Assembly (NCBI GenBank): GCA_020062605.1
Contig: JAGUWA010000085.1
Span: forward strand, 1-12,063
Reading direction: 5' to 3'
Origin: Parvibaculum sp.
GTDB lineage: Bacteria; Pseudomonadota; Alphaproteobacteria; Parvibaculales; Parvibaculaceae
Length of the DNA: 12,063 nt
A program made the position numbers and the translations under genes. The notes beneath the pieces were generated by a model. It ran no database searches, was not told the DNA's origin, and was given only the letters and a program-made list of their open reading frames with translations. Positions 5,022 through 12,063 of the stretch are shown one piece after another; positions within the stretch are counted from its first letter, which is position 1; each line of letters opens with the position of its first letter.

Positions 5022-6844
5022 TATTCGACAGTTACCGACTTGGCGAGGTTTCGCGGCTGATCGACGTCCGTGCCTTTCGAGACCGCCGTGTGATAGGCGA
5101 GAAGCTGCACGGGGATGGCGTTGACGATGGGCGCGATGAGCGGATCGACGGAAGGTACTTCAATTGTAGCCCAGAGCCCGGACCCCGCACGCGCGATGCC
5201 CTCACGGTCCGCAATGAGCACGACATGCCCGCCTCGCGCGATCACTTCCTGCATGTTGGAAATGGTCTTCTCGAAGAGACTGTCGACCGGGGAAATCACG
5301 ACCACCGGCACTTCCTCGTCGATGAGCGCAATGGGGCCGTGCTTCAGCTCGCCTGCCGCATATCCCTCGGCGTGGATATAGGAAATTTCCTTGAGCTTGA
5401 GCGCGCCCTCGAGCGCGATCGGATAATTGTGGCCACGGCCGAGATAGAGCACGTCGCGCGCCTTGGCGATTTCCGCGCTCAACGCCTGTATGGCGTGATC
5501 CTGGGTCAGTGCTTCGGCAACGTGCCGCGGAACCTCCATCAGGGTGCGCACGATGCGCGTCTCGTCCGATGCGGAAATGACGCCGCGCGCGAGGCCCATC
5601 CGGACTGCGAGAACGGCGAGCGTCGTGAGCTGGCAGGTGAACGCCTTTGTCGACGCAACACCGATCTCCGGACCGGCAAAGGTAGGCAAGATCGCGTCCG
5701 ATGCCCGCGCGATGGAGGACTCGGTCACATTCACGATCGACAGGATCGTCTGCCCCTGTGAGCGGCAGTATTGAAGCGCGGCCAGCGTATCGGCCGTCTC
5801 TCCGGACTGAGAGATGAAGATGGCAAGTCCTCCCTCCGGCATCGCGGCCTCGCGATAGCGGAACTCGGAGGCTATATCGATTTCGACCGAGACCCGGGCA
5901 TATTTCTCGAACCAGTATTTGGCGACGAGCCCTGCATAATAGGCCGTGCCGCAGGCAATGATCGTCACGCGGGGAACGGATGCGAGATCTGCCGGCAAGG
6001 CAATTTCCCGCAGGCTGTCTTTGAGTGGATCGATATATTCCGAAAGCGTGTGGCCGATCACCTCTGGCTGCTCGAAGATTTCCTTCGCCATGAAGTGACG
6101 GTGATTGCCCTTGTCGACAAGTGCCGCGGAAACATCCGTGATCTTCACCGGACGCTTCACGATCCGCCCTTCGGCATCGTGGATCGTGGCTCCGCTACGT
6201 GTGATCTCGACCCTGTCTCCTTCTTCAAGGAATGTGACACGGTTCGTCATCGGCGCGAGCGCGAAGGCGTCGGAGCCAAGATACATCGCCTTCTCGCCAT
6301 AGCCGACCGCAAGCGGGCTGCCACGTCTGGCGCCGATCATGAGTTCTTCTTCGCCGCGGAAGATGATCCCGAGCGCGAAAGCGCCTTCAAGCTCGCCGAT
6401 CGCCCTGGCAGCCGCTTCTCGAGGAGCGAGGCCCTTGTCGAGGTAGTACGTCACGAGATGGGCAATAACTTCACTGTCCGTTTCAGTCGAAAAAACCGCA
6501 CCGTCGGCGGTGAGCCGTTCCCTGAGCTCCCGGAAATTTTCGATAATGCCGTTGTGAACGATCGCCACACGGTCCGTTGCATGCGGATGTGCGTTCCGTT
6601 CCGTAGGCGCACCATGTGTCGCCCAGCGTGTATGGCCAATGCCGATCGTCCCGTCGAGCGGTGAGGCCTCAAGCGCTTTTTCGAGATTGTACAGCTTGCC
6701 CTCGGCGCGCCGGCGCTCGATTTTGCCGTGCGACAGGGTTGCGATACCGGCGCTGTCATAGCCGCGATATTCGAGCCGCTTCAGCGCTTCGAGAATAACC
6801 GGGGCAACGGGCTCCGTTCCGATGATGCCGACAATGCCGCACAT
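5021..6844 (-). CDS. glmS: Glutamine-fructose-6-phosphate aminotransferase (isomerizing)
   Basis: A 607-residue cytosolic enzyme (E. coli GlmS has 609) that converts fructose-6-phosphate and glutamine to glucosamine-6-phosphate, the first committed step to UDP-GlcNAc. The N-terminal class II glutaminase starts MCGIVGIIG with Cys2 as the nucleophile after Met removal, then EYRGYDSAGIA, HTRWATHG (71-78) and HNGIIENF (97-104). Two SIS isomerase domains follow, with ISQSGETADT (344-353), ASTKAFT (397-403), KLKEISYIHAEGYAAGELKH (483-502) and the C-terminal PRNLAKSVTVE carrying Lys602. The frame stays open upstream, but the start must be the ATG at 6844 because Cys must be residue 2. It begins two bases after the glmU stop (TAA-AC-ATG) with only a weak GGGCGAG upstream, so translation is probably coupled to glmU. 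Confidence 0.98.
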   Translation of the reverse strand: MCGIVGIIGTEPVAPVILEALKRLEYRGYDSAGIATLSHGKIERRRAEGKLYNLEKALEASPLDGTIGIGHTRWATHGAPTERNAHPHATDRVAIVHNGIIENFRELRERLTADGAVFSTETDSEVIAHLVTYYLDKGLAPREAAARAIGELEGAFALGIIFRGEEELMIGARRGSPLAVGYGEKAMYLGSDAFALAPMTNRVTFLEEGDRVEITRSGATIHDAEGRIVKRPVKITDVSAALVDKGNHRHFMAKEIFEQPEVIGHTLSEYIDPLKDSLREIALPADLASVPRVTIIACGTAYYAGLVAKYWFEKYARVSVEIDIASEFRYREAAMPEGGLAIFISQSGETADTLAALQYCRSQGQTILSIVNVTESSIARASDAILPTFAGPEIGVASTKAFTCQLTTLAVLAVRMGLARGVISASDETRIVRTLMEVPRHVAEALTQDHAIQALSAEIAKARDVLYLGRGHNYPIALEGALKLKEISYIHAEGYAAGELKHGPIALIDEEVPVVVISPVDSLFEKTISNMQEVIARGGHVVLIADREGIARAGSGLWATIEVPSVDPLIAPIVNAIPVQLLAYHTAVSKGTDVDQPRNLAKSVTVE

Positions 6845-6846
6845 GT

Positions 6847-8208
6847 TTACTCGCCCGAGGATGTTTTTTTGATGCCTTCGTACTTCGCCCGGAAGGCAGC
6901 TGCCCAGCCAGGTTTCTCCATCTGCCGCCCTCGCGCAACCGCAAGCGCATCCGGACTCACATCCTTCGTGACCACGCTGCCCGAACCGAGATAGGCGCCG
7001 TCTCCGATCTTCACGGGTGCGACGAGCGAGGAGTTCGAACCGACAAAGGCGCCGGCGCCGATATCGGTGAAGAACTTGTTGTAACCGTCGTAGTTGCAGG
7101 TGATCGTGCCGGCGCCGATATTCGCCCCCGCACCGACGCGCGCGTCGCCGATATAGGAGAGGTGATTGATCTTCGCCCCCTCCTCGATTTTGGCCTTCTT
7201 CGTCTCTACGAAGTTTCCGATCCGCGCCTTGCGGCCGATTTCGGAGCCCGGCCGGATGCGCGCGAATGGCCCGATCTGCGCTCCTTCCGAAACCTTCGCT
7301 CCTTCGAGATGAGAGAAAGCTTTGATGTGAACGCCATCCGCGATCTCGCAACCGGGACCGAAGACGACGTTCTGACCGACGGTGACGTCGCGACCGAGCT
7401 TCGTATCGAAGCTCAAATAGACCGTATCGGGATCAAGGAAGGTGACGCCCTCAGCCATGGCAGCCCGGCGCATCCGCTTCTGAAGTGACGCCTCGGCCGC
7501 AGCGAGGTCCGCACGGCTGTTCACGCCCTGAATGTCCGCTTCCGGACAGGTAACGCAAATGCAGTCGAGGCCCGCGTCGCGCCCAAGCGCCACGAGGTCG
7601 GTCAGATAATATTCGCGCTGCGCATTGTCGTTGGTGAGGCTCCCGAGGAGCGTACCGAAATGCCGCGCCGGGACCGCCATGGGTCCACCAAAGCAGAGCT
7701 GGATGCTGCGCTCCGCCTCGGTTGCGTCCTTGTGCTCGACGATCCGGCGGACCTTGCCGTCTTCGAGCACGACGCGCCCATAGCCGGTCGGGTCTGCCGC
7801 CTCAAAACCAAGGATCACGATGTTGCCGCTCTTTCGGCAAGTGTCCGACATGTCCGCAAGCGTCTCCGCGCGGACGAGCGGCGTATCGCCGAAGACCACG
7901 AGAACGACGCCGTCTTCATGAGTGATTTCCGGCAGCGCCGTGCGGGCTGCGTCGCCCGTCCCCCGCTGGTTCAACTGCACGACGACGGAAAGGTCCTGCC
8001 GCACGCTGCAGGCGTAGGTCGCTACTTCGTCCATGTCGGGACCGACGACGAGAACCGTGTTTGCATCGCGGCCGAACGTGGTGTTCGCCAGGACATGCCC
8101 GAGCATCGGCCGGCCGGCAATTTCATGCAGCACCTTCGGCAGGTTCGATTTCATGCGGGTGCCTTTGCCCGCCGCAAGGATGACGATGCTATGGGCGTTC
8201 GACGTCAT
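6847..8208 (-). CDS. glmU: Bifunctional GlmU: GlcN-1-P acetyltransferase / GlcNAc-1-P uridylyltransferase
   Basis: A 453-residue enzyme (E. coli GlmU has 456) carrying out the last two steps to UDP-GlcNAc, the precursor of peptidoglycan and lipid A. The N-terminal nucleotidyltransferase has LAAGKGTRMKSNLPK (11-25), QRGTGDA (81-87), GDTPL with metal-binding Asp108, and Asn230 in QGVNSR. After a linker helix (about 233-252), a left-handed beta-helix acetyltransferase spans about 253-435, with hexapeptide repeats and the catalytic-region stretch NFVETKKAKIEEGAKINHL (332-350), His349 being the expected base, followed by GAGTITCNYDG. The start at 8208 has AAGGAGAAG about 10 bases upstream. GlmM, needed between GlmS and GlmU, is not in the window. 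A run of seven A (6870-6864 on the minus strand) lies five codons before the stop. Confidence 0.98.
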   Translation of the reverse strand: MTSNAHSIVILAAGKGTRMKSNLPKVLHEIAGRPMLGHVLANTTFGRDANTVLVVGPDMDEVATYACSVRQDLSVVVQLNQRGTGDAARTALPEITHEDGVVLVVFGDTPLVRAETLADMSDTCRKSGNIVILGFEAADPTGYGRVVLEDGKVRRIVEHKDATEAERSIQLCFGGPMAVPARHFGTLLGSLTNDNAQREYYLTDLVALGRDAGLDCICVTCPEADIQGVNSRADLAAAEASLQKRMRRAAMAEGVTFLDPDTVYLSFDTKLGRDVTVGQNVVFGPGCEIADGVHIKAFSHLEGAKVSEGAQIGPFARIRPGSEIGRKARIGNFVETKKAKIEEGAKINHLSYIGDARVGAGANIGAGTITCNYDGYNKFFTDIGAGAFVGSNSSLVAPVKIGDGAYLGSGSVVTKDVSPDALAVARGRQMEKPGWAAAFRAKYEGIKKTSSGE

Positions 8209-8341
8209 GGCCTTGATGCTTCTCCTTGTCTCGAATTCCGTGCCGCGCGGCCGAAATGTGCATCTCCCGGCTCCGGCCTGGAAATGAATTTATGTTTCAC
8301 TATGTTGCCCTGATTCATTCAGGAATACGTTAAGGGAAACG
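8209..8341 (-). other. galE-glmU intergenic region with two small inverted repeats
   Basis: These 133 bases probably contain the glmU-glmS promoter. On the minus strand, right after the galE stop, are ACGTT-TCCCTT-AACGT (8342-8327) and CCTGA-ATGAA-TCAGG (8323-8309), two 5-bp stems in a row. Neither is followed by a T-run. An AT-rich patch follows (around 8285-8302) in which CATAAA could be a -10 box, but no -35 box stands out. Confidence 0.4.
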
Positions 8342-9328
8342 TCAGCGATTGCGCTCGCGGAGATGCTTCTCCCAGGCAAGCGCATGGGTCACGATCGTAT
8401 CGAGATCGTCGTAAGCGGGCCGCCAGCCGAGAGCCCTTTTGACACGCGCCGGGTCCGAGACGATCGACGCCGGGTCGCCGGCACGCCGGGGCGCCTGCCG
8501 GATTTCAAAGGGATGCCCGGCCGCACGTTCCACCGCCCCTAGAACCTCACGAACCGAGAAGCCGTGACCGTATCCGCAATTTGCGACGATGCTGTCTCCG
8601 CCCTTTCGCAGGTAGTGGAGCGCCGCGGTATGCGCGTTGGCAAGATCGCTGACATGGATGTAGTCCCGGACGCAGGTGCCGTCCGGTGTCGGATAGTCGT
8701 CGCCAAACACTTCGAGGTAAGGTCTCTGGCCAAGCGCGGTCTGACAGGCAACCTTGATCAGATGCGTTGCATTCGCCGTCGACTGGCCGACGCGTCCCAT
8801 TGGATCTGCGCCCGCCACGTTGAAATACCGCAGGGCTGCATAGGTCAGGTCATGTGCCGCCGCCACGTCCTGCAACATCCACTCCGTCATGAGCTTGGAG
8901 CGGCCATAGGGCGACATCGGTTTGAGAGCCGCCTCTTCCGTCGCCGGCGAGACTTCGAGCATTCCATAGACGGCGGCGGTTGAGGAAAAGATGAAATGCC
9001 GAACGCCACCGGCAACGCAGCTTTCGATCAACGAGCGCGATTTGGCGGTGTTGTTGAGATAGTACTTCAGTGGATCGCTGACGGACTCCGGCACAATGAT
9101 GGAGCCCGCGAAATGGACGACCCCTTCGACAGCATGGTCGCGCAGGATGCGGTCGACTAGCGCTTCGTCGGCGATATCTCCGGTATAGAGCTTGGCCGCG
9201 TCCTGGACCGCCCAGTCAAATCCGGTGGAGAGATTGTCGAGAACGACAACTTCCTCGCCCGCGTTGAGGAGATCGATGACGGCGTGGCTGCCGATATAGC
9301 CCGCGCCGCCAGTTACCAGGATGCTCAT
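8342..9328 (-). CDS. galE: UDP-glucose 4-epimerase
   Basis: A 328-residue cytosolic short-chain dehydrogenase-family epimerase that interconverts UDP-glucose and UDP-galactose; rhizobial homologues are called ExoB and feed exopolysaccharide and LPS synthesis. Visible motifs are the NAD-binding VTGGAGYIGSH (5-15), DNLSTG (31-36), HFAGSIIVPESV (72-83), FSSTAAVYG with Thr117 (114-122), the catalytic YGRSK with Tyr141 and Lys145, RYFNVAGADP (167-176) and GDDYPTPDGTCVRDYIHV (209-226), the last being characteristic of GalE rather than other epimerases. Length is normal. The ATG at 9328 is preceded by AAGGTGAG. It begins 34 bases after the cysNC stop on the same strand, so it may be cotranscribed with the sulfate-activation genes. 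Confidence 0.96.
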   Translation of the reverse strand: MSILVTGGAGYIGSHAVIDLLNAGEEVVVLDNLSTGFDWAVQDAAKLYTGDIADEALVDRILRDHAVEGVVHFAGSIIVPESVSDPLKYYLNNTAKSRSLIESCVAGGVRHFIFSSTAAVYGMLEVSPATEEAALKPMSPYGRSKLMTEWMLQDVAAAHDLTYAALRYFNVAGADPMGRVGQSTANATHLIKVACQTALGQRPYLEVFGDDYPTPDGTCVRDYIHVSDLANAHTAALHYLRKGGDSIVANCGYGHGFSVREVLGAVERAAGHPFEIRQAPRRAGDPASIVSDPARVKRALGWRPAYDDLDTIVTHALAWEKHLRERNR

Positions 9329-9362
9329 GGCTCACCTTGCCTGAAACGTGACGTAGGCGAGG

Positions 9363-11282
9363 TTATACCTTGAATTTCGTCTCCACATAGTTGACGAGCA
9401 TCGCCACGGACTCTTCCACCGGAAGCGCCGACGTATCGACCACAAGTTCGGGGTTCTCGGGCGCTTCATACGGCGCGGAAATGCCGGTGAAATCCTTGAT
9501 TTCACCCGCACGGGCCTTCTTGTAGAGGCCCTTCGGGTCTCGCGCCTCGCAGGTCGCGACATCGGCCTTCACAAAAATCTCGTGAAAGTCCTTGTCGGAC
9601 GCCTGCCGGGCACGGTCGCGGTCCGAGCGGTAGGGCGAAATGAAGGAGGTGATCACGATCACCCCTGCGCGCGCGAAGAGCGCCGCCACTTCGCCGACGC
9701 GACGGATGTTTTCAGCCCTGTCTTCCGGCGAAAAGCTCAGATTGGCATTGAGGCCGTGGCGAACGTTATCCCCGTCCAGCACATAGACGTTATACCCCTT
9801 GTCGAAGAGCTTTTTCTCAAGCGCCACGGCGACGGTCGACTTGCCGGCGCCAGACAGCCCCGTGAACCAGAGGACGCCGCCTTTATGGCCATTGCGGAAG
9901 ATGCGCTGCTCGGCGGTGACGCCGTGTTCGACGCGCGTGATATTCGTAGAACGGGAGGTGATGAGGCCGCGCTGGTCTGCATAACCTTCCATCGACACAA
10001 TACCGCCGCCGGCGATGTCGTATTTGTCGATGAGAACGAAGCGGCCGGTACGCGGCGCAGTGGCGAACTCGTCGAGCGCCAGCATGCGTCGCGCGCGAAT
10101 GACGATTTCGGCAACCTGGTTGCGTTCCACCTGATGCGAGGAGGTGTTGGACAGGTCGCTCGTGTCGATGATGCTCTCGATCGACTGAATGGTGACCGGC
10201 GCCTCGAGCGTGCCGAGTTTGATGCGATAGCTCTTGCCCTTGGTCATCGGCTCCTGCCCGAGCCAGAATATCCGGGCACGGAACACATCCGTCTCGATCG
10301 GCGCCCCCTCGGCATGGCTGATGAGCTCGCCACGCTCGACGAATATCTGCTCATCGAGCGTAATGCCCACGGACTCGCCCGCGATCGCCTCGGTCGGTGC
10401 CTGCTTTCCGGGCACTGTCGACCAGTATTCGATGGATTTGACGCGCGCCTTCTTGTTGGACGGAGAGAACACGATCTCGTCGCCGACAGCGAAGCGGCCT
10501 TCTTCGATGCGGCCGGCGATGATGCGGCGGTGATCGAATTTGTAGACGTCCTGAACAGGGAACCGCAGCGGCCGGTCGACCGGAGAGGCATTCGGCATGA
10601 AGCTGTCGAGCGCCTTCACCACGGTCGGACCCTTGTACCACGCCATGGCGTCGGATGGCGTCACGATGTTGTCGCCCGCGCGTGCCGATACCGGGATGAC
10701 GAAGGTCGGCGTCACGCCGATGGAGGTGAGGTAGTCGCGATATTCCTGCTCGATCAGATCGAACTGATCTTTCTCGTAGTTGATCAGGTCCATCTTGTTG
10801 ACGGCAACGGCGACCTGCCGGATGCCCAGGAGATGCAACAGATAGCCGTGACGGCGCGACTGTTCGCGCACGCCCTCGGCGGCATCGATGATGAGGAGCG
10901 CCGCATCGGACTGCGCCGCGCCGGTGATCATGTTCTTCAGGAATTCCTTATGGCCCGGCGCATCGATGATCGTGTAGTCGCGCGCGTCCGTCTTGAACCA
11001 GATCTGGCTCGTGTCGATGGTGATGCCCTGGTCGCGCTCCGCCTGCAGCGCATCCATGAGAAAGGCCCATTCGAAGGGAACGCCGCGGCGCTCGCACATC
11101 GCCTTGATGGACTCGTATTTGCCGTCCGGCAGCGAGCCCGTATCGTGGAACATGCGGCCGACAAGCGTGGACTTGCCATGGTCGACATGGCCGACGATGA
11201 CGATACGCAGCAAGTCGCGCATCGAGGACGGGTTCTGATTCACGGCGGCAAGCCTCACCTTGGCTTCGGATGCTTCGGGCAT
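9363..11282 (-). CDS. cysNC: Fused sulfate adenylyltransferase subunit 1 / APS kinase (CysN-CysC)
   Basis: A 639-residue fusion. The CysN half (about 1-440) is an EF-Tu-like GTPase that drives sulfate adenylylation by CysD: GHVDHGKST (31-39), DAPGHKEF (107-114) and NKMD (162-165) are the G1, G3 and G4 motifs, followed by beta-barrel domains. The CysC half (about 455-639) phosphorylates APS to PAPS: Walker A GLSGAGKST (475-483), DGDNVRHGLN (503-512), FISPYRSDR (547-555), FVKADVATCEARDPKGLYKKA (570-590, cut here at family-typical residues) and the FTGISAPYE loop. Such fusions are called NodQ when they serve Nod-factor sulfation in rhizobia. A GTG at 11288 is in frame, but AAGGGAGA directly abuts it and is correctly spaced (6 bases) for the ATG at 11282, so I take the ATG. 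It starts 12 bases after the cysD stop. Role in assimilation versus sulfation cannot be decided here. Confidence 0.96.
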   Translation of the reverse strand: MPEASEAKVRLAAVNQNPSSMRDLLRIVIVGHVDHGKSTLVGRMFHDTGSLPDGKYESIKAMCERRGVPFEWAFLMDALQAERDQGITIDTSQIWFKTDARDYTIIDAPGHKEFLKNMITGAAQSDAALLIIDAAEGVREQSRRHGYLLHLLGIRQVAVAVNKMDLINYEKDQFDLIEQEYRDYLTSIGVTPTFVIPVSARAGDNIVTPSDAMAWYKGPTVVKALDSFMPNASPVDRPLRFPVQDVYKFDHRRIIAGRIEEGRFAVGDEIVFSPSNKKARVKSIEYWSTVPGKQAPTEAIAGESVGITLDEQIFVERGELISHAEGAPIETDVFRARIFWLGQEPMTKGKSYRIKLGTLEAPVTIQSIESIIDTSDLSNTSSHQVERNQVAEIVIRARRMLALDEFATAPRTGRFVLIDKYDIAGGGIVSMEGYADQRGLITSRSTNITRVEHGVTAEQRIFRNGHKGGVLWFTGLSGAGKSTVAVALEKKLFDKGYNVYVLDGDNVRHGLNANLSFSPEDRAENIRRVGEVAALFARAGVIVITSFISPYRSDRDRARQASDKDFHEIFVKADVATCEARDPKGLYKKARAGEIKDFTGISAPYEAPENPELVVDTSALPVEESVAMLVNYVETKFKV

Positions 11283-11288
11283 ATGCAC

Positions 11289-11296
11289 TCTCCCTT
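11289..11296 (-). promoter_or_regulatory. Shine-Dalgarno site choosing the ATG over the GTG start of cysNC
   Basis: The minus strand reads TAAGGGAGA-GTGCAT-ATG, in which TAA is the cysD stop. AAGGGAGA lies 6 bases before the ATG but touches the alternative GTG, making the GTG an unlikely start. Confidence 0.65.
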
Positions 11297-12063
11297 ACAG
11301 ATAGCCGTCGGCGCGAAGGCGCTCGAAAGCATCTTCCGACTCGTGGTCCATGGCGCGGCCGGAACGCTCGGAGATCCTGGTCGTCCGAAGTTCTTCGATG
11401 ATCTCCTCGATGGTGGTTGCAGTGCTCGCCACCGGGGAGGTGATGTCCTTGTCGCCAAGCGAACGGAAGCGCTTTCCGTCCTTGGCGAAATAAAGCGGGA
11501 TCGTCGGGATCTGTTCGCGCAGCGTGTAGAGCCAGATGTCGATTTCCGTCCAGTGCAGCAGCGGGTGCACGCGAATATGCGTACCCGGAGGGAAATCCGT
11601 CTTGAACTGGTCCCAGAATTCGGGCGGCTGGTCCTTGAAGTCCCACTGGCCGGTCGCGCCGCGCGGACTGAAGACACGCTCCTTGGCGCGGGTCGCTTCT
11701 TCGTCGCGGCGAATGCCGGCGAAGAGCGCGTTGAACTTGTGCTTCTCGATGGCCTTCTTGAGACCTGCCGTCTTGCGCGCAGCCGAACGTGCGGCCGGCG
11801 GCAGCGTATCGTCGATTTCCTCAAGCGGCGGGCAGAGCTCGCGGATGAAGTTCAGGTTCCACTCCGCCGCATAGCGATCGCGGAACTCGTACATTTCCGG
11901 AAACTTCTTTTCCGTGTCGACATGCATCACCGGAAAAGGAACGTGGCCGAAGAATGCCTTCCGCGCGAGCCAGATCATGACGTTGGAGTCCTTCCCCAAC
12001 GACCACAGCATCGCAATATTCTCGATCCGGTTGAACGCTTCGCGGAAGATGAAAATGCTCTGG
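11295..12063 (-). CDS. cysD: Sulfate adenylyltransferase subunit 2, CysD (N-terminus beyond window)
   Basis: The catalytic subunit of ATP sulfurylase, which forms APS from ATP and sulfate together with CysN. The first internal Met is at 12011, but the frame continues to the window edge as QSIFIFREAFNRIENIAMLWS, matching the CysD region just before the PP-loop, so the gene is cut at its 5' end and about 255 codons are visible. Motifs are the PP-loop SLGKDSNVMIWLA, FPVMHVDTEKKFPEMYEFRD, FAGIRRDEEATRAKERVFS, HPLLHWTEIDIWLY and the RSLGDKDIT to ISERSGRAMDHE tail ending ADGYL. All family landmarks are present. cysNC follows after 12 bases, forming the usual cysD-cysN(C) pair. Any promoter, and any cysH or other assimilation gene, would be to the right of the window. 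Confidence 0.96.
   Translation of the reverse strand, partial: QSIFIFREAFNRIENIAMLWSLGKDSNVMIWLARKAFFGHVPFPVMHVDTEKKFPEMYEFRDRYAAEWNLNFIRELCPPLEEIDDTLPPAARSAARKTAGLKKAIEKHKFNALFAGIRRDEEATRAKERVFSPRGATGQWDFKDQPPEFWDQFKTDFPPGTHIRVHPLLHWTEIDIWLYTLREQIPTIPLYFAKDGKRFRSLGDKDITSPVASTATTIEEIIEELRTTRISERSGRAMDHESEDAFERLRADGYL

Noticed and set aside
4964..5761. Plus-strand ORF of 265 codons opposite the glmS 3' end
   Set aside because: It is antisense to glmS, with an Arg/Asp/His-rich composition typical of shadow frames and no family match that I recognise.
5771..6664. Long plus-strand ORF (297 codons) opposite glmS
   Set aside because: It is antisense to a full-length, highly conserved glmS and has no recognisable domain; such shadows are common in GC-rich genomes.
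6845..7351. Upstream extension of the glmS frame inside glmU
   Set aside because: GlmS must start with Met-Cys for its N-terminal nucleophile. The upstream 169 codons are antiphase reading of the glmU acetyltransferase domain.
7660..8313. Plus-strand ORF of 217 codons opposite the glmU N-terminus
   Set aside because: It is antisense to the conserved GlmU nucleotidyltransferase domain and has no recognisable domain.
11283..11288. GTG start two codons upstream of the cysNC ATG
   Set aside because: The Shine-Dalgarno site abuts the GTG with no spacer but is 6 bases from the ATG.
1..12063. Mobile element, CRISPR array, tRNA or rRNA
   Set aside because: I saw no transposase or integrase, no spaced repeats, and no cloverleaf or rRNA-like sequence; the genes are ordinary chromosomal ones with tight spacing.

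Overview
The window looks like chromosomal DNA from an alphaproteobacterium, probably of the Hyphomicrobiales/Rhizobiales type (a Parvibaculum-like or rhizobium-like organism would fit). The reasons are the GC-rich coding sequence, a PleC/DivJ/PdhS-style histidine kinase core, a fused CysN-CysC (NodQ-type) protein, a glmU-glmS pair and an ExoB/GalE-type epimerase. This is inference from protein style; no rRNA or other taxonomic marker is present. It is densely coded. I see no tRNA, rRNA, insertion sequence, phage gene or CRISPR array.

Left end (1-1566, minus strand): a two-gene operon. The distal gene is only the first 15 codons of what looks like an SCP2/lipid-transfer-type thiolase (1-46). 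The proximal gene (58-1566) is a natural fusion of an HMG-CoA-synthase-like thiolase-fold domain to a C-terminal DUF35 OB-fold domain. The residues normally used by HMG-CoA synthase appear to be replaced at all four key positions, and the DUF35 zinc ribbon has lost most of its cysteines. This is the most intriguing item in the window. The layout recalls the archaeal thiolase/DUF35/HMG-CoA-synthase channelling complex and the DUF35-thiolase retro-aldolases of steroid side-chain degradation.

Middle (1567-4964): a 239-bp divergent intergenic region with a palindrome next to a -10-like box. It is followed by a membrane CHASE4 sensor histidine kinase on the plus strand (1806-3581), whose stop codon overlaps by 4 bases the stop codon of a convergent minus-strand gene (3578-4864). 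That gene encodes an exported TPR protein with a C-terminal SPOR domain, likely an envelope or peptidoglycan-associated factor.

Right half (5021-12063, all minus strand, so transcribed in the order cysD, cysNC, galE, glmU, glmS): cysD (cut by the window edge) and cysNC make APS and PAPS from sulfate, galE interconverts UDP-glucose and UDP-galactose, and glmU and glmS make UDP-GlcNAc. Gaps are 12, 34, 133 and 2 bases, so cysD-cysNC-galE may be one transcript and glmU-glmS is a tight couple. Together they supply activated sulfate and activated sugars, for cysteine synthesis and cell-envelope glycans and possibly for sulfated glycans.
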